25,637 nt of DNA. It comes from SIG565 sp045594065. Its GTDB lineage: Bacteria; Bacillota; Clostridia; Oscillospirales; Acutalibacteraceae. This document shows, piece after piece, positions 1 through 5,702 of the stretch. The DNA lies in contig JAZNXU010000001.1 in NCBI GenBank assembly GCA_045594065.1, forward strand, positions 1-25,637, written 5' to 3'. Numbering within the stretch: the first letter of the stretch is position 1; each line of letters begins with the position of its first letter. The position numbers and the translations under genes are program-made. The notes beneath the pieces were generated by a model that was given only the letters and a program-made list of their open reading frames with translations, searched no databases and was not told the DNA's origin.

Positions 1-34
1 AAAGGACGCTTAAAGAACTTTAAGCGTCCTTTCT
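1..34. terminator. Rho-independent terminator of an upstream gene
   Basis: AAAGGACGCTTAAAG (1-15) pairs perfectly with 18-32 and runs into a short T-rich stretch. The gene it ends lies outside the window. The A/T ends of the stem would let it act in either direction. Confidence 0.8.
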
Positions 35-66
35 TAAACTAGACAGCGATAAGCAAATAAATATAA

Positions 67-141
<75 letters not shown>

Positions 142-144
142 AAG

Positions 145-221
145 CCCCAAGGACGATAAGTTCTTGGTGCTTACTTCTTACCTATTACCTCTTCACTCTT
201 ACCTCAAAAACGTTCTTGGGG
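145..221. repeat. Inverted repeat flanking a heptamer array
   Basis: CCCCAAGGACG (145-155) can pair with CGTTCTTGGGG (211-221) over 11 positions with one G-U pair. It encloses the inverted heptamer array at 171-205. It lies four bases after the tRNA-Cys CCA end, so it could form an RNA stem or mark the edge of an inserted segment. No gene is seen here. Confidence 0.5.
171..205 (-). repeat. Heptamer tandem array, inverted copy (5 units)
   Basis: Read on the minus strand this is five consecutive 7-base units: GAGGTAA, GAGTGAA, GAGGTAA, TAGGTAA, GAAGTAA. The unit is close to DARGTAA. The same unit is repeated in direct orientation at 228-262 and 1611-1645. This array can therefore fold back on the one at 228-262; for example 171-181 is the exact reverse complement of 238-248. 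Confidence 0.7.
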
Positions 222-227
222 TTTTGG

Positions 228-262
228 GAAGTAATAAGTAAGAAGTAAGAGGTAATAAGTAT
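228..262 (+). repeat. Heptamer tandem array, direct copy A (5 units)
   Basis: Five 7-base units: GAAGTAA, TAAGTAA, GAAGTAA, GAGGTAA, TAAGTAT. The segment 231-267 matches 1614-1650 at 35 of 37 positions. The similarity therefore extends past the array into a shared ATTTTTG end. It sits just before the terminator and promoter of the four-helix-bundle gene. Confidence 0.75.
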
Positions 263-266
263 TTTT

Positions 267-290
267 GCAAGGCTTTGCCTTGCTCTTTTT
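267..290 (+). terminator. Terminator-like hairpin upstream of the four-helix gene
   Basis: GCAAGGC (267-273), loop TTT, GCCTTGC (277-283), then TCTTTTT. It could end transcription arriving from tRNA-Cys. Its 3' arm overlaps the putative -35 of the next promoter. Confidence 0.6.
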
Positions 291-308
291 ATTTTATAGT
301 GGTATAAT
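280..308 (+). promoter_or_regulatory. Putative sigma-A promoter of the four-helix gene
   Basis: The -10 is a perfect TATAAT (303-308). A weak -35, TTGCTC (280-285), lies 17 bases upstream. The -35 overlaps the hairpin at 267-283. Confidence 0.55.
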
Positions 309-332
309 GATATAAAGAAAGGCGGTAACATT

Positions 333-680
333 ATGGCTGATAGTCCGTTGATTATAAAATCTAAAGAATTTGCTTTACAAATTATAAAAGTTTGTAATTT
401 TGTAAAACAAACAAAAAAGGAAAGTGTTTTAACTAACCAACTTATTCGCAGCGGAACAAGCGTCGGCGCGAATATCCGTGAGGCTTTTTACGGACACGGA
501 ACTGCCGATTTTATTGCCAAACTTCAAATAGCACTTAAAGAATGCTCTGAAAGTGAATATTGGTTAGAACTTTTACTAGAAAGCGGTTATTATGATAATA
601 ATGAGATTTTGGATAAGTGTATTGAGGTAAAGAAATTGTTGGTTACTTCAATAAATACATCAAAAAGTAAATTAAAATAG
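333..680 (+). CDS. Four-helix bundle protein (S23 / 23S rRNA intervening-sequence family)
   Basis: A 115-residue all-helical protein. The pattern SGTSVGANIREA (about residues 41-52) followed by FIAKLQIALKECSESEYWLELL (split here as FIAKLQIALKECSE and SEYWLELL, about 60-81) is typical of the small four-helix proteins first found as ORFs in 23S rRNA intervening sequences. The length matches the family. The biochemical role of stand-alone members is not established; the DGR accessory protein Avd has the same fold, but no reverse transcriptase is present here. The ATG at 333 has the Shine-Dalgarno GAAAGGCGG (317-325) 7 bases upstream. The lipoprotein gene starts 20 bases downstream, so the two are probably co-transcribed. 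The gene is very A+T-rich, and it sits between heptamer arrays beside a tRNA, which suggests an acquired segment. Confidence 0.9.
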   Translation: MADSPLIIKSKEFALQIIKVCNFVKQTKKESVLTNQLIRSGTSVGANIREAFYGHGTADFIAKLQIALKECSESEYWLELLLESGYYDNNEILDKCIEVKKLLVTSINTSKSKLK

Positions 681-700
681 AACGAAAGGAAAACAATAGC

Positions 701-1219
701 ATGAAAAAATTATCCTTAGTTTTGTTTTGTGTTTTATTATTATTTTCTTTTACTGCTTGTGATAATGATAAAAATAGCCTCAACCAAGATAATGTTTGTT
801 CATTAAAACAACAAGAACAACAATATTTTAATTTAGGTGAAACAGCCGAATTACAAAATCTAAGATTTACAGCAGTGAAATATGATGAATCAAACGGAGA
901 TCAATACTGCAAACCTAAAGACAATAATATTTTTGTGGGCATTGAATTTGTAGTTGAAAATATTTCACAAGACGAGCTGGCTGTATATAGTGATGTAATG
1001 TTTGAATGTTATATTGATGATTTTAAATCACAAGAATCAGATGATGCAAGATATGTTTTAGATGGTGAGCTTCTTGTTGGATCAATTGCAAAGGGCAAAA
1101 AAATAAGAGGCTGTTATGCGGTTGAGGCTCCAAAAGATTGGTCTGTAATAGAAATACATACTACAAATTATTTGCATGACAGCAATCAAGAAAAAATAAT
1201 TTTCAAAATAGAAAAATAA
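701..1219 (+). CDS. DUF4352-type lipoprotein
   Basis: A 172-residue predicted lipoprotein. The N-terminus is a type II signal peptide: MKK, a hydrophobic run of about 15 residues, then lipobox FTAC with Cys20 as the lipidation site. A polar linker follows, then an Ig-like beta domain from about residue 42 that opens with YFNLGETAELQNLRFTAV. The features 'DNNIFVGIEFVVEN' and the later 'GSIAKGKKIRG' fit DUF4352, a domain common in secreted Firmicute lipoproteins with no assigned enzymatic role. It probably sits on the outer face of the membrane. AAAGGA (685-690) is 10 bases before the ATG. It follows the four-helix gene by 20 bases and ends before the terminator at 1278-1309. Codon use is strongly A/T-ending, more so than in the housekeeping genes further on. 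Confidence 0.85.
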   Translation: MKKLSLVLFCVLLLFSFTACDNDKNSLNQDNVCSLKQQEQQYFNLGETAELQNLRFTAVKYDESNGDQYCKPKDNNIFVGIEFVVENISQDELAVYSDVMFECYIDDFKSQESDDARYVLDGELLVGSIAKGKKIRGCYAVEAPKDWSVIEIHTTNYLHDSNQEKIIFKIEK

Positions 1220-1277
1220 TTATTATGCAAGAAAATCCTCGGATTTTAACCGATTCCATTTTGAGTGTCGGTCCCAG

Positions 1278-1310
1278 AAAAAACGACAGGTTTCGACCTG
1301 TCGTTTTTTC
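1278..1310. terminator. Strong bidirectional terminator
   Basis: AAAAAACGACAGGT (1278-1291), loop TTCG, perfect complement at 1296-1309. The stem is 14 base pairs with an A-run on one side and a T-run on the other. It ends the four-helix/lipoprotein transcript. Confidence 0.9.
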
Positions 1311-1313
1311 AAC

Positions 1314-1489
1314 GAAATAAATCCCTTTCGGGATTTGTGAAATGCACTTCGTGCGTGAAATATTGCTGCGCAATGTGAAATGCCTGCGGGCGTGAGAGGA
1401 TTTATTTCATTTCACTTGATGCGTAAGCATCAAATTTCACAATTTACGGAGCGAATTATTTCACATTTGCCGTAAGGCAAATATTTCAC
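1314..1489. repeat. Multi-hairpin repeat element with GTGAAA / TTTCAC spacers
   Basis: No coding signal. The stretch is a chain of short hairpins separated by a fixed hexamer. First half: AAATCCC-TTTC-GGGATTT (1319-1336), GCAC-TTC-GTGC (1344-1354), ATTGC-TGC-GCAAT (1362-1374) and a GCC/GGC hairpin (1382-1391). They are separated by GTGAAA at 1337, 1355 and 1375, and by GTGAGA at 1392. Second half: TTGATGC-GTAA-GCATCAA (1416-1433), an imperfect hairpin (1441-1457) and ATTTGCC-GTAA-GGCAAAT (1465-1482). They are separated by TTTCAC, the reverse complement, at 1410, 1435, 1459 and 1484. GAAATAAATCC (1314-1324) also pairs with 1398-1408. Origin and function are unknown to me. Confidence 0.75.
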
Positions 1490-1535
1490 TAAAATCAAGG
1501 CTTTTTGACGGTTTGTATTTTCGTGGAGCAAGCCT

Positions 1536-1575
1536 AAAAATCCCGTTCTCTTAAGAGGGCGGGATTTTTACTTTT
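1536..1575. terminator. Rho-independent terminator
   Basis: AAAAATCCCGTTCTC (1536-1550), loop TTAA, complementary 1555-1569 with two G-U pairs, followed by a T-rich tail. It lies between the hairpin array and the next heptamer array. Confidence 0.8.
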
Positions 1576-1610
1576 TATTCTTCACTAAATTTCGCATTCC
1601 GGATTTTTGG

Positions 1611-1645
1611 ACAGTAATAAGTAAAAAGTAAGAGGTAATAAGCAT
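1611..1645 (+). repeat. Heptamer tandem array, direct copy B (5 units)
   Basis: Units ACAGTAA, TAAGTAA, AAAGTAA, GAGGTAA, TAAGCAT. It is nearly identical to copy A at 228-262. Both copies stand just upstream of a promoter and together bracket the four-helix/lipoprotein/hairpin segment. Confidence 0.75.
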
Positions 1646-1650
1646 TTTTG

Positions 1651-1679
1651 TTGTAAAAGCATTAAAACAGTGCTATAAT
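1651..1679 (+). promoter_or_regulatory. Putative sigma-A promoter of the MBL hydrolase gene
   Basis: TTGTAA (1651-1656), 17-base spacer, perfect TATAAT (1674-1679). It begins directly after heptamer array copy B. The transcript start would lie only about 10 bases before the ATG at 1695. Confidence 0.7.
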
Positions 1680-1694
1680 GCTTTCGGTGATACA

Positions 1695-2576
1695 ATGCAA
1701 AATTTGAAAATTATTGATGTGCGTGTGCAATCGGGCGACAGTGCTTTTTTAATTGATACGGGCAAAACTGCAATTCTTTACGACAGCGGCTTTGCCTTTA
1801 CGGGCTATGCTGTTGCTGAAAAAATTAAAACCTGCTTGGGAAGCAGAAAATTAGACTATATTTTCTTAACACATTCCCACTATGACCACGCTTTAGGCTC
1901 GGTTTATGCTTTGAAATATTACCCCGATGCTAAGGTTGTTGCGGGGGAGTATGCCGCAAAAATTTTTGCAAAGCCCACCGCCCGCGCTCTCATGCGCGAG
2001 TTGGATAATAAGTTTGCAAGGCGATGCGGTGTCGAGTCTTATGAGGATTTAATTGATGAGTTGCATGTTGATATTGCCGCGTCCGACGGTGATATAATAA
2101 AAGCCGGCGAGCTTAAGTTTACCGTAATTAATTTGTCCGGTCACACCAAGTGCTCGGTAGGGTATTATTGTAAAGAGTTAAAGCTGTTGCTCAGCACCGA
2201 AACAATCGGCGTTTATGGCGGCGATGGTGTAGTCGTTCCGTCATATCTTGTGGGATACAAAAAGTCGCTTGATTCTATTAAACGCGTAGAGGAACTCGAA
2301 ATAGAGAATATTTTAGTTCCGCATTACGGTTTGCTGAACTCCGAGCAGACTAGGGAGTATTTAAAACTCGCCAAAATAAGTAACATCGAAACTGCCGAGC
2401 AAATAGCCGATATGCTAAGGGCGGGAAAATCGAAGAATGAAATAATGCAGTTTTTTAAAGATAAGTTCTATCACGGTTATATAAAAACCATATACCCGAT
2501 AGATGCTATGGAACTTAATACGGGCATTACAATAGATTTAATTGAAAGAGAATTAGTTAATAAAAATCAGGACTGA
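1695..2576 (+). CDS. MBL-fold metallo-hydrolase
   Basis: A 293-residue cytoplasmic protein with the metallo-beta-lactamase fold. The metal-binding signature THSHYDHALGS supplies His60, His62, Asp64 and His65. A third His (SGHT, His150), an acidic bridging candidate at STET (Glu169, where Asp is more usual) and VPHYG (His210) complete a two-metal site. The family hydrolyses many substrates, so the reaction cannot be named. The C-terminal third (about 220-293) is helical and not part of the core fold. The ATG at 1695 has only a weak ribosome site, GGTGA (1686-1690). Its own promoter is at 1651-1679. The stop codon and last codons lie inside the terminator stem shared with the convergent pseudouridine synthase gene. 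Confidence 0.9.
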   Translation: MQNLKIIDVRVQSGDSAFLIDTGKTAILYDSGFAFTGYAVAEKIKTCLGSRKLDYIFLTHSHYDHALGSVYALKYYPDAKVVAGEYAAKIFAKPTARALMRELDNKFARRCGVESYEDLIDELHVDIAASDGDIIKAGELKFTVINLSGHTKCSVGYYCKELKLLLSTETIGVYGGDGVVVPSYLVGYKKSLDSIKRVEELEIENILVPHYGLLNSEQTREYLKLAKISNIETAEQIADMLRAGKSKNEIMQFFKDKFYHGYIKTIYPIDAMELNTGITIDLIERELVNKNQD

Positions 2577-2598
2577 ACATTTCGTTCAGTCCTGATTT
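2564..2598. terminator. Shared bidirectional terminator of two convergent genes
   Basis: AAATCAGGACTGAAC (2564-2578), loop ATTTC, perfect complement 2584-2598. Both stop codons, TGA at 2574-2576 on plus and 2586-2588 on minus, lie within the arms. Because the arms are a palindrome, both proteins end in Asn-Gln-Asp. Confidence 0.9.
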
Positions 2599-3239
2599 AC
2601 TTTACTCCAAGGAAAAGCCGAATAATCGGGCTGGGCTTCAAAGGTAAGGCCCTGCTTAGTTTTCGGGTGATAAAGTGTTATTTTATGTGAGAAAAGCGCT
2701 ATAGGGCAGTCAAATCTGCTGCCGTATTTTTTATCCCCCATAAGCGGCATTTTGCGGGAGGAGAACTGTATTCGTATTTGATGGGTGCGTCCCGTATGCA
2801 AACGGATTTTCAGAAGTGCTATATCACCGTTATCGAGCTGAGCGGTATTAAGCGTTTCATATTCGAGCACCGCGCGTTTTACGCCCTTGCGCTCACGCTT
2901 TACAACATAGCTTTTGTTTTTAGCCGAGTCCTTAAACAGTAAATCTTCAAGCCGACCGCTCTCAAGGCAAGGTTTACCGCCAACAACAGCTAAATATTCC
3001 TTTATAAATGTGCCGTTTTGTATCTGAGCCGAAATATTTGCTGCGGCAGCCTTTGTTTTAGCATAAACCATAACACCCGAAACGGCGGTGTCAAGTCGGT
3101 GCAACACCGCAATATATTCACTGCTCACTTTTCTTCGCAATAATTCGGGCATAGAGCCGTCCCCCGCATCTTGCGAATTAACACCCGCGGGTTTTATACA
3201 AGCAACTATTTCATTGTCCTCGAAAATTATCGTCGGCAT
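2586..3239 (-). CDS. RluA-family RNA pseudouridine synthase
   Basis: A 217-residue enzyme that isomerises uridine to pseudouridine in rRNA or tRNA. The catalytic motif HRLDTAVSG carries the nucleophile Asp50. The family signature GRTHQIRIQF is at 150-159, and LMGDKKYGS follows. There is no N-terminal S4 RNA-binding domain, so it is a short RluA/RluC-like form; the target position cannot be told from sequence. The minus-strand start at 3239 has GAGGTGA about 5 bases upstream. A plausible promoter, TTTACA-17-TATAGT, lies at 3261-3289. It converges on the MBL hydrolase gene. Confidence 0.92.
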   Translation of the reverse strand: MPTIIFEDNEIVACIKPAGVNSQDAGDGSMPELLRRKVSSEYIAVLHRLDTAVSGVMVYAKTKAAAANISAQIQNGTFIKEYLAVVGGKPCLESGRLEDLLFKDSAKNKSYVVKRERKGVKRAVLEYETLNTAQLDNGDIALLKIRLHTGRTHQIRIQFSSRKMPLMGDKKYGSRFDCPIALFSHKITLYHPKTKQGLTFEAQPDYSAFPWSKVNQD

Positions 3240-3260
3240 AGTGTCACCTCAACAATATTA

Positions 3261-3289
3261 ACTATACAATAATTCCATTAAAATGTAAA
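3261..3289 (-). promoter_or_regulatory. Putative promoter of the pseudouridine synthase gene
   Basis: On the minus strand TTTACA (3289-3284), 17-base spacer, TATAGT (3266-3261). It is 22 bases upstream of the start codon. Confidence 0.6.
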
Positions 3290-3293
3290 GAAT

Positions 3294-3444
3294 TTGATTT
3301 TATTGTAGAATATTTCTATATAATTGTAAAATAGTGTATAGAATAGATGATTTTATTATGTTGTGATTAGCTTAAATAAAACTCTACAGGAGGAATTTAA
3401 TAGGTGCATAGCAAAACACCCGAGTGAAAACTCGGGTGTTTTTT
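3294..3444 (+). ncRNA. Candidate small RNA or tiny-peptide transcript
   Basis: A weak promoter, TTGATT (3294-3299)-17-TATATA (3317-3322), points toward a strong terminator at 3413-3442. Between them AGGAGGA (3388-3394) stands 9 bases before GTG at 3404, which opens a 7-codon frame (M-H-S-K-T-P-E) ending in the terminator loop. No plus-strand gene needs this terminator. The product would be roughly 110 nucleotides. The signals may be chance or a decayed gene end. Confidence 0.3.
3413..3444. terminator. Strong bidirectional terminator with GAAA loop
   Basis: AAAACACCCGAGT (3413-3425), loop GAAA, ACTCGGGTGTTTT (3430-3442). The A-run before it and T-run after it let it act both ways. In the minus direction it lies just past the stop of the Cys-rich peptide gene at 3455. 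Confidence 0.9.
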
Positions 3445-3454
3445 GGTTGAAAGA

Positions 3455-3577
3455 TTAGCAGCAGCCGTTGTTGCCACAGCCGTTGTCACAGCCGTTATTA
3501 CCGCCACAGCAGATGAGAAGAAGGATTACAATAAGAATCCAAGTGCAGTTATTACCGCCGAAAGAATTGCAACACAT
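3455..3577 (-). CDS. Small Cys/Gly/Asn-rich membrane peptide (40 aa)
   Basis: On the minus strand, ATG at 3577 opens a 40-codon frame ending TAA at 3457-3455. The product begins MCCNSFGGNNC, has a hydrophobic core TWILIVILLLI (residues 12-22), and ends in a 2-Cys, Gly/Asn-repeat tail (GGNN-G-C-DNGCGNNGCC). It has 9 or more cysteines, with CC pairs at 2-3, 23-24 and 39-40. The ribosome site AAAGGGGG (3593-3586) is 8 bases upstream, and a strong terminator follows 12 bases after the stop. From memory it resembles tiny Cys-rich single-membrane-segment peptides found in Clostridia, sometimes labelled 'chorion class high-cysteine'; no function is known to me. The overlapping plus-strand frame at 3443-3661 is Ala/Val/Thr-rich, lacks a ribosome site and is a shadow. 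Confidence 0.75.
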   Translation of the reverse strand: MCCNSFGGNNCTWILIVILLLICCGGNNGCDNGCGNNGCC

Positions 3578-3615
3578 TTTTTTAACCCCCTTTCAACTAC
3601 TTCATCCTATGCTAA

Positions 3616-3630
3616 AACAGAAAGTCTGTT
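3616..3630. promoter_or_regulatory. Short dyad, possible operator
   Basis: AACAGA-AAG-TCTGTT is a perfect 6-base dyad. It lies between the Cys-rich peptide gene (minus) and the CtsR boxes. No known regulator is assigned. Confidence 0.25.
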
Positions 3631-3656
3631 ACAAATTTTAAAAAATCAAAAAAGTG

Positions 3657-3710
3657 TTTGACTTTTCCTGACTTTCGTGTATAATATAATTAAGGTCAGT
3701 AAAAGTCAAA
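3657..3710 (+). promoter_or_regulatory. ctsR operon promoter with two CtsR boxes
   Basis: The promoter is TTGACT (3658-3663), 16-base spacer, TATAAT (3680-3685). Downstream is a CtsR-type direct repeat, GGTCAGT-AAA-AGTCAAA (3694-3710). A second one in the opposite orientation, AGTCAGG-AAA-AGTCAAA on minus (3673-3657), covers the -35. Both match the family consensus of two GGTCAAA-like heptads spaced by 3. CtsR bound here would block RNA polymerase; heat or protein stress would release it. Confidence 0.9.
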
Positions 3711-3723
3711 AAAGAGGTGCTTT

Positions 3724-4176
3724 ATGAGATTAAGTGATTTAATTACCGAAGAAATAATACGAATGCTCGATGAATCGGGTGATAATGTTGCCGAAATTCA
3801 GCGCAACGAGCTCGCGGCACTAATGGGCTGTGTACCGAGCCAAATCAATTATGTACTGTCCTCACGCTTTACCCCAGAGCACGGATATATAATCGAGAGC
3901 CGTAGGGGCGGCGGAGGTTACATTAAGATTAAACGCGTAAGGCTTAACCGTTCATCTGCCATAATGCACATAATAAATGCAGTGGGAGAGTCTATCGATG
4001 CAATGTCCGCACGTATACTTGTGGAAAACTGTCTGCAATCGGGAATAATCGAAAATGATACTGCCAAGATTTTTAAAGCCGTAATTGGCGAGCCCGTTAT
4101 GCGCGGACTTCCGCCGGAATACCGCGATAAACTTCGCGCTTCGCTGTTAAAGCAAATGCTTTTAACCCAATTATAA
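3724..4176 (+). CDS. ctsR: CtsR, class III heat-shock repressor
   Basis: A 150-residue dimeric winged-helix repressor of clp genes. Residues 24-50 (IQRNELAALMGCVPSQINYV) form the helix-turn-helix. The wing RRGGGGYIKIKR has the four-glycine loop (62-65) that in characterised CtsR acts as the heat sensor and touches DNA. The C-terminal part (about 75-150) is the dimerisation and McsB/ClpC-contact region. AGAGGTG (3713-3719) precedes the ATG. It is the first gene of the ctsR-mcsA-mcsB-clpC operon and has twin CtsR boxes in its promoter, so it represses itself. Confidence 0.97.
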   Translation: MRLSDLITEEIIRMLDESGDNVAEIQRNELAALMGCVPSQINYVLSSRFTPEHGYIIESRRGGGGYIKIKRVRLNRSSAIMHIINAVGESIDAMSARILVENCLQSGIIENDTAKIFKAVIGEPVMRGLPPEYRDKLRASLLKQMLLTQL

Positions 4177-4188
4177 GGAGAGGTTTAT

Positions 4189-4689
4189 ATGTTATGTGAA
4201 AATTGCGGAAAAAACACCGCAACAGCGTATATAAAAAGAATAATAAACGGTGTGGCAACACAGAAGCATCTGTGTAGTGATTGCGCTGCTAAATATGGCT
4301 TTTCGGGCTTTGCAGGGGGCGGTATTGCCAATATGCTATCGAGTATGTTCGGTGATATTGTAAACGAAAATCAACAGCTTAGAGCCAAAACCTGTAACGG
4401 TTGCGGAATGACCTTTAGAGATATTGTAAATAGTGGTAAGGTTGGCTGCCCCGATTGCTACAAAGAGTTTTATAATGATTTGTTACCCTATCTTAAAAGG
4501 GTGCACGGTAGCACAAAGCATATAGGCAAGGTGCCGAATAATGCGCCACTCGCCGTTGTTCACGATGATAAATTGACCGAGCTTCGCAAAACTCTGCATG
4601 AATTAGTGCTAAAAGAGGAGTTTGAAAAAGCAGCTATAATTCGTGATGAAATTAAGGAAATCGAAAGGCAGGTGCAGGATAATGGCTAA
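4189..4689 (+). CDS. mcsA: McsA, activator of protein-arginine kinase
   Basis: A 166-residue zinc-binding protein. Four CXXC pairs are present: Cys3/6, Cys29/32, Cys69/72 and Cys87/90, enough for two zinc sites. The C-terminus (about 129-164, LRKTLHELVLKEEFEKAA) is a UVR motif like those of UvrB, UvrC and ClpC. McsA stimulates the arginine kinase McsB and helps remove CtsR from DNA. The start has AAGGAGAGG (4175-4183) 5 bases upstream. The end overlaps the mcsB start by 8 bases, suggesting translational coupling. Confidence 0.95.
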   Translation: MLCENCGKNTATAYIKRIINGVATQKHLCSDCAAKYGFSGFAGGGIANMLSSMFGDIVNENQQLRAKTCNGCGMTFRDIVNSGKVGCPDCYKEFYNDLLPYLKRVHGSTKHIGKVPNNAPLAVVHDDKLTELRKTLHELVLKEEFEKAAIIRDEIKEIERQVQDNG

Positions 4690-5689
4690 TTGGTATTCGT
4701 CATTAGGTCCCGAATCGGATATTATAGTATCCTCTCGTGTGCGACTTGCCCGCAATATTGAGGGCTTTCCGTTTTGCAGTAAGCTAACGAATGAACAGCG
4801 AAAGGATATAAACCACCGTGTTAAAGAAGCTCTTTTAAGTATTAATGAGCCTATAGCACATAGTCTTAAGTATATTGAAATGGATAATGTACCCGAGGCT
4901 GAGGTGTATGCTATGGTTGAACGCCATATTATCAGCCCTGCATTTGCAAACAACCGTAAGGGCAGAGCCATAATTTTATCGGACGATGAATCAATCTCGG
5001 TAATGATAGGTGAAGAGGACCATTTGCGTATTCAGGTCTTAGCCGCGGGTCTTAACATTAAATCGGCTTATGATACTGCCGAGCGCCTTGATACTCTGCT
5101 TTGCGAAAGGCTGCATTTTGCGTTTCATAGCGAGCTCGGTTACCTTACCGAATGCCCCACAAATATCGGCACGGGGCTTAGAGCATCTGTAATGCTGCAC
5201 CTACCGCTTCTTGATGCCGTTGGCGCTGTTGGCACACTAAGTGACGCGGTAAGTAAAATAGGCTTTACCGTTCGCGGACTTTACGGCGAGGGCAGTGGCT
5301 CAGGGGCTAATCTGTATCAGCTTTCCAATCAGATAACGCTTGGAATTAGTGAAAACGATGCCTTGAGCAATCTTCATAATGTTGCAATGCAGTTTGTTGC
5401 GCGCGAAAAAGAGGAGCGCGATGCCGCAGACCATGCAAGACTTGAGGATAATATTTTCCGCGCCTATGGCATATTAAAGAATGCCCGAATTTTAAACAGC
5501 AAGGAAATGATGGAGCTTGTATCGATGATTAAATTAGGCATTGGTATGGGCATAATAGAAATTGAGCCAACCGTTCCAACAAGGATTTTGGTTGAATGTC
5601 AGCCCAATATGTTAATTGCGAAATCGGGCATTACCCATCCGGATGAACGCGATAGAGCAAGGGCTGAAATAGTTAGAAATTTACTATAG
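4682..5689 (+). CDS. mcsB: McsB, protein-arginine kinase
   Basis: A 335-residue kinase of the phosphagen-kinase fold that phosphorylates arginine on CtsR and on misfolded proteins, marking them for ClpC-ClpP. Seen: SSRVRLARNIEGFPF (17-31), EEDHLR (111-116), the ECPTNIGTGLRASV segment with the substrate-loop Cys158, and YGEGSGSGANLYQLSNQ (201-217). The ATG at 4682 was chosen over an in-frame ATG at 4643. It gives the normal McsB N-terminus, has AGGTG (4670-4674) 7 bases upstream and overlaps mcsA by only 8 bases. clpC follows after 13 bases. Length is slightly below the usual 350-360. Confidence 0.95.
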   Translation: MANWYSSLGPESDIIVSSRVRLARNIEGFPFCSKLTNEQRKDINHRVKEALLSINEPIAHSLKYIEMDNVPEAEVYAMVERHIISPAFANNRKGRAIILSDDESISVMIGEEDHLRIQVLAAGLNIKSAYDTAERLDTLLCERLHFAFHSELGYLTECPTNIGTGLRASVMLHLPLLDAVGAVGTLSDAVSKIGFTVRGLYGEGSGSGANLYQLSNQITLGISENDALSNLHNVAMQFVAREKEERDAADHARLEDNIFRAYGILKNARILNSKEMMELVSMIKLGIGMGIIEIEPTVPTRILVECQPNMLIAKSGITHPDERDRARAEIVRNLL

Positions 5690-5702
5690 TGTGGTGTTTT
5701 GA

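Noticed and set aside
333..680. Diversity-generating retroelement accessory gene (Avd-like)
   Set aside because: The fold family is shared, but there is no reverse transcriptase, template repeat or variable repeat in the window.
1314..1489. CRISPR-like regular repeat
   Set aside because: The repeated unit is only 6 bases, it inverts halfway, and the intervening segments are self-complementary hairpins rather than spacers; no cas genes are near.
3443..3661. Plus-strand frame of 72 codons rich in Ala, Val and Thr
   Set aside because: It starts inside a terminator, has no ribosome site, and is the antisense shadow of the Cys-rich minus-strand gene with its repeated GGC/AAC/TGC codons.
4643..4681. 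N-terminal extension of McsB
   Set aside because: These codons lie inside mcsA, give residues untypical of McsB and lack a ribosome site; the ATG at 4682 fits the family.
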